Program-made: the position numbers and the translations under genes | Shown here: positions 49,101 to 61,100 of the stretch, piece by piece | Numbering within the stretch: position 1 is the stretch's first letter | Layout of the letters: every line of letters starts with the position of its first letter | Notes under the pieces: generated by a model | What the model saw: only the letters and a program-made list of their open reading frames with translations | Told to the model about the DNA's origin: nothing | Databases searched by the model: none | Source of the DNA: Siphonodentalium dalli | Lineage: Eukaryota; Mollusca; Scaphopoda; Gadilida; Siphonodentaliidae | NCBI GenBank assembly: GCA_032622095.1 | Contig: CP136067.1 | Location: 128,685,030-128,749,029 of the forward strand | Direction: 5' to 3' | Length of the DNA: 64,000 nucleotides

Positions 49101-52100
49101 TTTTATAGCAATTAATTTTTTAAGGTTTTATACCGTAGATATCAAAATAAATGGTGATCGGTCTCATTCGTGAGACTGCTCTGAATACATATAGTTCTGC
49201 TTCTAGAGAATGGCCGCATAGTCAATACATCCCTACTAAATCCCGTTTAGCTGTTTAATTACACATATATCACACGATTCAAGATTAGCGGTACAGATAA
49301 AACTGCGTCATTTTTCCGTTTGTGGACACCCAAAAGTCCAGATTTAACCGCTCCACAAGACCCTGATTTCGCTTGCTCTCTCGTGAGATACATCAGAAAG
49401 AATTTGTACATCTCTAATCAAAAGTTTCTCTTATACTTGTAGTCATTCTTCCTCTCAATATTCGAGCGTTTGTTCACTCGTATAGGACTAGCTATTCAAT
49501 TTTGCACTAAATGTAAATTTCATTCGATTTTGTCCATTTTGGTGGCCATTTTGGGAAAAATATTCTACATATATGGTTTACGACTAAGCAATGTTTGTGT
49601 ATATTTCAATTTATTTCGAATTTGCCATTAATTGGAGCACCTGCCGCATAATTCAGTATTTTCCGATAACAACAGACATTATGGACACCATCTTCAATAG
49701 AGAATTTTCCCCAAAGCGGATTTTGGATATGTTGTTCCCTACATTCTGCCCGACTATATGACACCAAAAACAGCTTGTAAACAATTTGTTCTAGGTCCAA
49801 TGCTTCAACGACCAGACTACTGATGCTAAAGATTGTTGTACAACCATGGGGCATCACGATTATGCATTGTGTCCTTGGGGATACATTGTATAGACAAACC
49901 AAAAACTTAAAAACTTCTAAAGAAGTTTCCAATGAAACTAAAAAAAACTTGATAATAAGATACGCTCAAGAGAAGATGAGGAAAAAGCAGAATGAGGTCC
50001 ACAGAGGGTGAATTTAGTGATGCTTGTCCACTGGGTGGGGTAGCATCACTAAATTCACCTTCTGAGGACCTCATTCTGCAATTGTCTAGCACCATAATGA
50101 TATTTTCAAGCCCACTCAACTTGGAAACAATACAAATGCTATTCTTTGATTCCGAGTTATGACATCATATTTTTTAGTAGACACACATGTATTATCGGCA
50201 CGCGCAGTGATGTAACAGTTTAGTGCAATGATATCATTGTCAATGCCGGAACTTTATTATTATGTTAATTAGAATATACATGTAGTTGTGATATTCAATT
50301 TGTGTTGGGTTATTTAGTGTTGACTGAGAGATAAATATGGGTGATAATGGTGATTGAACAATTTTGTCAACATGAAAAGACACATTTAAAATGGAACTAT
50401 ATTTTTCCTCTTTGATTGTGATAAGGAAATAAATATTAATTTTGTTTAACCCCAGCCATTTAAGATCATTTTTCCTTACTAAGATGTGATTATGTGATAA
50501 AATGGATCTCAATTTCGTGGCAATTCTATACAAAATTTATTAACCTTATCCACTAAATTTGATTCAAGCTTCGGTAAAGCTTGGCTCAAATCAAATATAG
50601 TGCACTCAGTTAATAAATTTTGTATAGAATTGCAACTCATCAAAGATCCTCTGTCTATGCCCCACACAAGCCTTGAAATAGGGTGTCTGTCATTTGCAGA
50701 ATGAGGTCCCCAGAGGGTGAATTTGGTGATGCTAACCCGCTATGCGGGGTAGCATAACTAAATTCACTCTCTGCGGACCTCATTCTGCAAATGACAGACA
50801 CCCTATTTCAAGGCTTGGCCCCACAGGTTACACTGGTGTAAATGTTTCCCATAGGCCTCAGTGCTAACGTTTTAGCGTATAGTGTTGGCAATATAAATGT
50901 TGGGTCCAAAATTTTCTTTAAATCTGAAAAATTGACATTTTGGGAAACTTTTTACACAAAAAAATCATGTCTGTCTAGCAGGGAATTCGCCTTTAAATCT
51001 TATGTTTTCGTAACTAGTGTCAGAACCGCATAAAAAAATACAGTCATATTTTAGACCACACCAAAATATTCAAACTTCACTACAAAGGGTTAATTCCTGT
51101 GCCAATGGTTATTTTACCTATGGGAAATCATAGGGAAGAGGTGTGATGATTTTTTTATGTGAAAAGCACACAAGGCTATTGACCAATCAGGGCCCAGTGT
51201 CTATTTTATTCTCTCCTATATATTCCTCCCGCATCCGCTAGATGTCACTCGGAACCTTATTTACACCAGTGTAACCTAAAGCGATAGCCCGCTTTTTCGC
51301 GGAATAATTGTAACTCCCTACATTTCTTCAGAATTGCCCATCAATGGAAAAAATGTGTTCAAAAACAATATCACCCCTATGGTTCTTTATTTATCACACA
51401 CAATTTAACCCCACCCCCTTTAACAAATTATTCATCAAAAAGGCACAATTTTCCACCACCAGTCATGTTCAGGCCCCATTTTCACTCAGTTTTAGGGGTC
51501 TGGTGTTGCAAACTTGGATCAGCTATGGAAGACTGTACAATATTCTTTCCATGAGAGAACTTCTGGTGATGTGAGGTCATTGAGTCCAGATCTGATCAGC
51601 TGAGCATCAAGCGCATGACTTTATCAGCACATTGAAGAATAAAATATGACATTTTCAGGTCTGCAAGGGTGATCCAAGATAACTGGATGTGGGTGTATAT
51701 TGAATTAGTTGAATAAAGATATGCTCTCTTTGAATTGCTGAAGCATTTTCTTAAATGTGTCCAAGTTTTAGTGCTATTAACCTTCAAATGACCATACCCA
51801 CCAGTGGAAATGACACACTTTTATGATATATATCTGTATATCACTGGCTATAAAATCCAAAATACTTGTTAGATTAGGTTCTTATAACAATTGATATATG
51901 TGTCGTTGACATGCTCATGTTATGGGTCATTTGCATTATCATGTGACTATTACCACCTTGAAATTTTTTGAAAATACCTTGAAAAATTGGCATTTTTTAT
52001 GAAAAATCTTACTATTTTTTTGGCTGATGTAAGTGAAAGAAGACATCAGCAGCAAGAATAGCCACACCAAGCATGAGATATTCATTGGACTGAAAGACCA

Positions 52101-55100
52101 GGCTCTGTAAAATGCATTAAAATGCTTTAAAGTGACTCCCAGGAATCAAAAATGATAAAAAGCTATTTTTTCCCTTTAGGTTACACTGGTGTAAATGTTT
52201 CCCATAGGCCTCAGTGCTAACGTTTTAGCGTATAGTGTTGGCAATATAAATGTTGGGTCCAAAATTTTCTTTAAATCTGAAAAATTGACATTTTGGGAAA
52301 CTTTTTACACAAAAAAATCATGTCTGTCTAGCAGGGAATTCGCCTTTAAATCTTATGTTTTCGTAACTAGTGTCAGAACCGCATAAAAAAATACAGTCAT
52401 ATTTTAGACCACACCAAAATATTCAAACTTCACTACAAAGGGTTAATTCCTGTGCCAATGGTTATTTTACCTATGGGAAATCATAGGGAAGAGGTGTGAT
52501 GATTTTTTTATGTGAAAAGCACACAAGGCTATTGACCAATCAGGGCCCAGTGTCTATTTTATTCTCTCCTATATATTCCTCCCGCATCCGCTAGATGTCA
52601 CTCGGAACCTTATTTACACCAGTGTAACCTAAAGCGATAGCCCGCTTTTTCGCGGAATAATTGTAACTCCCTACATTTCTTCAGAATTGCCCATCAATGG
52701 AAAAAATGTGTTCAAAAACAATATCACCCCTATGGTTCTTTATTTATCACACACAATTTAACCCCACCCCCTTTAACAAATTATTCATCAAAAAGGCACA
52801 ATTTTCCACCACCAGTCATGTTCAGGCCCCATTTTCACTCAGTTTTAGGGGTCTGGTGTTGCAAACTTGGATCAGCTATGGAAGACTGTACAATATTCTT
52901 TCCATGAGAGAACTTCTGGTGATGTGAGGTCATTGAGTCCAGATCTGATCAGCTGAGCATCAAGCGCATGACTTTATCAGCACATTGAAGAATAAAATAT
53001 GACATTTTCAGGTCTGCAAGGGTGATCCAAGATAACTGGATGTGGGTGTATATTGAATTAGTTGAATAAAGATATGCTCTCTTTGAATTGCTGAAGCATT
53101 TTCTTAAATGTGTCCAAGTTTTAGTGCTATTAACCTTCAAATGACCATACCCACCAGTGGAAATGACACACTTTTATGATATATATCTGTATATCACTGG
53201 CTATAAAATCCAAAATACTTGTTAGATTAGGTTCTTATAACAATTGATATATGTGTCGTTGACATGCTCATGTTATGGGTCATTTGCATTATCATGTGAC
53301 TATTACCACCTTGAAATTTTTTGAAAATACCTTGAAAAATTGGCATTTTTTATGAAAAATCTTACTATTTTTTTGGCTGATGTAAGTGAAAGAAGACATC
53401 AGCAGCAAGAATAGCCACACCAAGCATGAGATATTCATTGGACTGAAAGACCAGGCTCTGTAAAATGCATTAAAATGCTTTAAAGTGACTCCCAGGAATC
53501 AAAAATGATAAAAAGCTATTTTTTCCCTTTAGGTTACACTGGTGTAAATGTTTCCCATAGGCCTCAGTGCTAACGTTTTAGCGTATAGTGTTGGCAATAT
53601 AAATGTTGGGTCCAAAATTTTCTTTAAATCTGAAAAATTGACATTTTGGGAAACTTTTTACACAAAAAAATCATGTCTGTCTAGCAGGGAATTCGCCTTT
53701 AAATCTTATGTTTTCGTAACTAGTGTCAGAACCGCATAAAAAAATACAGTCATATTTTAGACCACACCAAAATATTCAAACTTCACTACAAAGGGTTAAT
53801 TCCTGTGCCAATGGTTATTTTACCTATGGGAAATCATAGGGAAGAGGTGTGATGATTTTTTTATGTGAAAAGCACACAAGGCTATTGACCAATCAGGGCC
53901 CAGTGTCTATTTTATTCTCTCCTATATATTCCTCCCGCATCCGCTAGATGTCACTCGGAACCTTATTTACACCAGTGTAACCCACACTGCCAGCTGACAC
54001 TGCTGGAACTTTAGAGATTTTGATATCAGACTGATATATGAGCACATATGATGATGTATTTATATCCTGCTGTAGAAGCCAGCAGCTCTGTAATCAGTGC
54101 CCTGTAATTACCTGGGTTTCCTGGTCACTGATTTAGATAAATACACCATGATCTGATTGATTTCAAGTACAGTTGTTATCAAAACACTGTTAGGTACAGT
54201 AGTGCCCTAAGTAATCGACCCCTTAACCACATCAGAATTATGGGTAATTTTTCAGGATTTAGTCGGAAATATGGCTTGTTGCCATTCATCGGAAAGCTCT
54301 CACGGAGAGGGGTCGATTACAGTTACTAAGGGCATTACTCTACATGTAGATCCTGAGTTTCCACCAGCCGCACATCTTCTGGGAAGTATCTATAGTCTCA
54401 AATTAACTTTGTTTTTAGTTACTTTTTCCCTTCTGGGAAGTTTCTATATCCCCTAATTTGCAGAAGATAAAATGCATAATCGAAGTAACTAATGGGTGAA
54501 CATCAACTTCAACTGAGGAAATTCATTCTGATCCTATGGTAGGTCTCCCATAGCAGTTGAGGCCTAAACAGAATGAGGTTCCCAGAGGGTGAATCCGTGT
54601 GTGGGGTAGCGTCACTAAATTCACATGCTCTGGGGACATCAATCTGCATATGACAGACACACTATTTGCAAGCTTGGTTCGGACTTTTATTATATGACTA
54701 GCATTTTTCTTTCCCCAACTCCACTATAGTAAAGGGATCATTTCCTGACCATCGGATCAGCTACAGTTTGATCCAATGTCATACCACCCATCTCGCATAC
54801 TGCGCATGACCGCAAAAAGCCGGATGATTTATTATACAAAAATAGTTTCTTCTTTATTCTTGTTACCAGTGGCCAACATGTGGTTTCATTTCAAAATTAA
54901 TTGTGCTTTTTTAATTGTTGAAGAGGTCAGATCCCTGGATCAAACTGGATGCCTGCAGTGGCTCGTTTAATCCAGCAATCTGACCTCTTCAACTCCAGGT
55001 GATACTTAGCCCAGATCAATTCACTGCAGTGATAACATGTATGTATTCCATTAGTGTGAGACACTAATATGTATTTAATAGCTTGTGATTCACTCTTTAA

Positions 55101-58100
55101 TTTCTTGTCTTCGCCTTTCAGTTGTGGATTTCTTCAACAGAATCAACTTGTTATATGGGACGATTTGTGAATACTGTGTGGAGCAAACATGTAAAACGAT
55201 GAGTGGCGGCCCTAGGTAAGAATCAATCGGCAGAGTTTCTGCCTGTTATAATTGGAATCAGACTCTCAAACAGGCTACGCATTGCAGAGTCTAAAGGAAA
55301 TCATGAGGAATTTCATTATGACATTACCACCATGAAGCATTACATTGATTTCATCTGATAACAACATTTAATGATGAGGCCAATAAGGCGATTTGCAGAA
55401 TTCCTATACAACGATTTGCCACTAGCTAACAATAGTGCAATAAATTTCACATAGTGTTCACAAAATAAGAGATTATGACAACTAACTAAACTCTAAAAGC
55501 ATTGATGAACAGTCCAGAAATAACCAATATTACCTATCAAGGAGAATAGAATTAAGTATTTCCAAGAATTTCAACAGTTATAAACACTAGTTTGAAAAAC
55601 AAAACCGAAAGGTGATATGTCAATGATCAATTGTACAACTATTTGTGCGTTGTGACATCATACTACTGGGGTTGCATGCAAAAGCTATTTATAGCAGCGG
55701 TAAGATCCTGTAGACTCTGTAACGCGTAGCTTGTTCATACATGTACATGTACATTGTTTATAGATGGTCTATCTCTTTGTAAACATGAGCTATATACATG
55801 TAGTTACCAGGGTATATGAATCAAAGATTCCTCCGGAAATGCTTCTATCGACTAATATTGATTATATTTTGAATATGTTCTTGTCTAAAAACGTGTGGTT
55901 GTTTAGCTAATGAACAATAGTGGTTACTGTTAACAGAGACCAGAAATTATATTGTCACAATTTAGACTCAATATCGCTTATAACTATGGAATAAAACAAT
56001 ACAAACAATCAATCTGGGAAAGTTGACGTTCGGAACATAACTATGGGAACAGCCTAATGATCTTTATCGCTATATGTTATCGCCTGAATGGTTTGTTCTA
56101 AAAATAGAACAATAAAGTGTCCCCATTTAATCATCTCATTTCATAGTAAGATATTCAAAATAAAATCAATATTAATTGATAGAAGCGTTTCTGGACCAGG
56201 GTCTTCAATTCATATTTATTATTTTATACCCACGCATATAGACCAACTATTTCAAATTTGTGATTTAAAGAGATAATCCATTTTTAAGTAGAACAGGGTT
56301 TCTGTTAGAGGTTGAGGTAATGGGACCCCTTTAACCACTGCTGGAAAATCACAGTTAATACAAGGCCACATTTAAAATATCTCTGTTTCCCCTGACCTTA
56401 TCCATAGGCAGGTAGGTAGGTAATTAATTTGTTTCGAATTTCAAGTAATCGTTGGCTGAGTAATTAACCTTTTCTGTACTAAATACTCATTGACGAGTAG
56501 TGTCCTTAGGAAATTTTCAGATAATAAAATAAACAAAACAACCACACATGTAGGTCATTTGTTGAACTGCAATCATTTAAACATTTCCTCCAATAAATAG
56601 GACTCCTTCTGCCCTTGTAGTATCAGTCATCTGCTTATTTTTCCTAAACATCCCTCCAGATGAATAATAGACCAGTCCAATGTATACTTTTATAACTGAA
56701 TGGGAGAATTCATTCAGTAAAGAAAGATTTAATGTGAGTTTAATATTTGTTTTTGAGATTAAAATTTTATTTTAGTTATTTCTCTAAATATCATAAAATA
56801 AACTTATGATCCGTGTATCTTTCAAGCTGTAAACCCTTCCATGATTGAGCTTCCTGAAAGTTTGCGAAAACCCTGTGCCAATGCATTCTCTTATATATGT
56901 GATCTCCCATAGGGAGCCTCGCATATATAAGAGAATGCATTGGCCTAACATTATTTACCTTGACCTAGTAATCCAGTGCCTTCTCTTATATATACAAGGC
57001 TCCCTATGGATCTTTAATGCTGCACCAGCGCAGCTCCCGTCATGAAAGGGTTAAGGAGGATTCCATACTAATTAGATCTGTGTGTAGAATAAGTGGGTTC
57101 CACTATTCTATAGGAAATTATTTGTGTAGTATTTTTTTCAATATTTGATTGGCAAAATACTATGTGAAGTCAGTTATTTTTGCTCCCTGCTGAATCTATT
57201 ATAATGTCAAGTCATTCCTTGGCTGTTGTATTGCACTCAGGCAGAATTATCACCATCACAATGTAGTTATCATGATCCTTGCCATTACTCTTAGTGTTCT
57301 AAATAAACACGCAGTCCCATATAAACTTACAGGGTGGAAATCCTGATAAAATTTAATAAACTTGCAGTCCCAAATAACCATGCAGTCCCAAATAAACATG
57401 ATGTAGTCCCAAATAAACATGCAAGGTGGAATAAAATGTAATAAATATATTTATTACATGATCCGACCATTATTTCATTCATTAACCCCATTCTATAATA
57501 ATGATATGCATCAGTAAAAAATTTACAAAACTTGTCCAGTAAATTAGGTCTGGATCTTTCTCTAGATATCATAAAATAAACTTATGTAGTCTGTATATTT
57601 CAAGCTATGAAGATAAAAAAAATCATTTCGATTTCAAAAATGACATCAAAAAGTTAATTTCATTGTTGCAGATATGAATACCATTGGTGTGATGGTGCCT
57701 CCTACAAGAAACCAACGCCTCTTCCTGCCCCGACCTACATCGCTCTTCTCATGGAGTGGGTGGAAACACAAATCAACGATGAAAACATATTTCCTGTCGT
57801 TGTCGGTTTGTATCCTGAATGCATAAGCACATCTCTATAGCTACATGCAAGCCTGCAAATAGCGTGTCTGTCATTTGCAGAATGAGGTCTCCAGAGGGTG
57901 AATTTAGTGATGCTATCCCGCATAGCGGGCTAGCATCACCAAATTCACCCTCTGGAGACCTCATTCTGCTTAGGCCTCATATTATGGGAAGTATCTATAG
58001 TCTTAAATTAACATTATTTTTAGTTACGTTTTCCCTCTTGGGAAGTTTCTATATTCCCTAATTTGCAGAAGATAAAATGCATGATCGAGGTGCCCAATGG

Positions 58101-61100
58101 GTGAATATCACCATCTTCAACTGGGGAACTTCAATCTGACCCTAGGTCTCCCATAGCAGTTGAGGGCCTAAGCAGAATGAGGTCCCCAGAGGGTGAATTT
58201 GGTGATGCTAGCCCGCTGTGCGGGATAGCGTCACTAAATTCACCCTCTGGGGACCTCATTCTGCAAATGACAGACACGCTATTTGCAGGCTTGGCTACAT
58301 GCTCATATAGATATTATATAATTTTTGTTCCTGTTGTGAGTACGCTGTTGGCGATATGCGTGAAGGGGATATACATGTACATAAGCAAGACCAAGGCTGC
58401 AAATAGTGTGTCTGTTATGTGCAGAATGAGGTCCCCAGAGGATGAATTTGGTGATGCTATCCCGCACGGTGGCTAACATCACTTAATTCACCCTCTGGGG
58501 ACCTCATTCTGCTTAGGCCTCCTAAAATCTCAAATTAACATTGTTTTTAGTTACTTTTTCCCTTTTGTTCATTTCTATAACCTTTGGGGACCTCATTCTG
58601 ATTAGGCCTCAACTGCTATGGGATACCTGGGATCAGATTGAAGTTCCCCAGTTGAAGATAGTGATGTTCATCCATTAGTTTCCTCGATTATGCATCTTAT
58701 CCTCTGCAAATTAGGGGATATAAAAACTTCCTAGAAGGGAAAAAGTAACTAAAAACATTGTTATCCTCCTCCCTATTTTCCACCCTTCTGATTGGCCCAT
58801 GTGCTGTCACGTGCCGGGCGACAAATCACACTGTCGCCCGCTGACCCGGGAGACATTGTTTTTGTCGCCCGCCTAGTGTTATATTGCAAGAATATCTCCA
58901 AACACACACTGCAGTAACTCACCTATTTCACATCACTACGATGTACTAAAAAATCATAGATCTTATATACCCCACGGATTCGCAAAACACACCAGTTGTT
59001 GTGTTTGCTAATTTGCATATATTTAGGGAACACTAATATTCGAACTTTTAAGTTGATACTTTTATCGGACAAGCGTTATTATGTCCTTTTTACATCAAAA
59101 CATCTCGGTGATTCAATATGTTCATGTCGACATTATGATGCAAGATTGAAAGAGTGGATCCCTTGAGGTTGGTTGGTTATAAATGTTTGCTGGTGGACAA
59201 CGTAATGCATGCGTTTGTCGCGAATATTGAATATGCCACATTGCAGAAGGCGATAACATACCTTATGGCTTATTGGTTTACATTGCATGGACCGATATTG
59301 ACGATTTTACCACCAAAATCATCGTAACTAAACGCTGATTATCAAACGCTTAACGGCTTGACTATCGTTTATGGAACAGAAATCCTATAGGATGATAAGT
59401 AGTTACTGAAAATATACATAATCGGGGAAAATAGCACTCGCAACATCGTGCGTGTGGATGGCAAGGATTTTTTCCTGTGGTATAATCGGATAACAAAACA
59501 GTTGTTGCCCTTTTTCTCGGGAGACATCGAGATTTGTCACCCGCTCGAGACATTCCGTTCTCGAGCGGGTGACAAATCTCAATGTCTCCCTCGACAGCGG
59601 GCGACAACTGTATAATGTTAATTTGAGACTATAGATACTTCCGAGAAGAGGAGGCCTAAGCATAGTGTGGTCCTCAAGAGGGTGAATTTGGTGATGCTAG
59701 CCCACTGTGCGGACACACTAATGACAGACACACTATTTACACACAATAGACCATTACACGAACAATATTTCATTGTGTATTGCTTGAGAATATGTCTTCA
59801 TTTACACAAGTGTTTAATTCAAACATTCATGTATCTCGCCATGTATTTTAAATTTTTCCAAACTGTAGATATACAAGTATAAATTGCATCACATTTCACA
59901 TACATATAAATTGAGCAAAATATCAAAATATTAAAATATTAATATCAAAATATTAAAATATTAATTAATATTCCTTTCTATAACCTCTGGGGACCTCATT
60001 CTGATTAGGCCTCAACTGCTATGGGAGCCCTGGGATCAGATTGAAGTTCCCAGTGGAAGTTGCTGATGTTCTAGGAAGTTTCTATATCCCCTAATTTGCA
60101 GAGGATAAGATGCATAATCGAGGTATCTCATGGAGTGGGTGGAAACACAAATCAACTATGAAAACATATTTCCTGTCGTTGTCGGTTTGTATCCTGAATG
60201 CATAAGCTGAATGATGTGTTGCACATTTATAAAATTTTTTCAAACAATGGCTTACACAGCTCCTGGCTACTCAATGACATACTTGACTTGTCAATTACAA
60301 TGTGCTATATTCAAATGTAATCACCCATCAGCAGTCGGTGCTGCTGAATTTAAAACTAAAAGTGATGTGAAACACTCTCGTATGGTGATCAAATAGATTT
60401 TGAGAATAATCTTGCTCAAAGAAGTTTTTTTTACGATTAATAATCTAAATTTTAACACACATCCTTATTCTACTATATTAATTAAATGCAGTGACTCTCG
60501 ATGGCAAAATCATATGTGTCAGTTTATCGCTGATAGTAGCATCCCGAATGGAGATGTAAATATTTACAATTGAGCGTAGTTCAGAGGATGTTTTATATGG
60601 AGTGGTTTGGTTGATTTCTTTGAATTTTTCGGCGATGTTAGTATAATGCTATATTCTCCAGGTTGGCATAGCGCCTGAGTACTAACTTAAAATACATGTC
60701 ACGCACCCGAACAAGTCCACAATATGTCTTTTAGTTAGCCGTTCCTGACCAATCAGAATGTATGTTTCAGCCACAAATATTCAACTTGAATTACAATGAC
60801 ATTTAACCCTTTCAAGGCGGGAGCTGTGTTGGTACCACATTAAAGACCTTGTGCCAGTGCATTCTCTTATATATGCGAGTCTCCCATAGGGAGCCTAGAA
60901 TATATAAGAGAATGCACTGGCTTACAAGATCAAGGTAAATATTGTTAGGCCAATGCATTCTCTTATATATGCAAGGTGCCCTATAGGTGACTCATATATA
61001 AGAGAATGCACTGGCACAGGGTTTTTGCAAATTTTCAGGAAGCTCCAGTCATGAAAGGGTTAAAACCATACATACCATTCAAATTAAAAAATATATATTT

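Noticed and set aside
50826-53982. LTR retrotransposon with E2 as LTR
   Set aside because: E2 does not start TG or end CA, has its own inverted ends, and the spacer shows no primer-binding site, polypurine tract or gag/pol coding. The direct-repeat layout alone is not enough.
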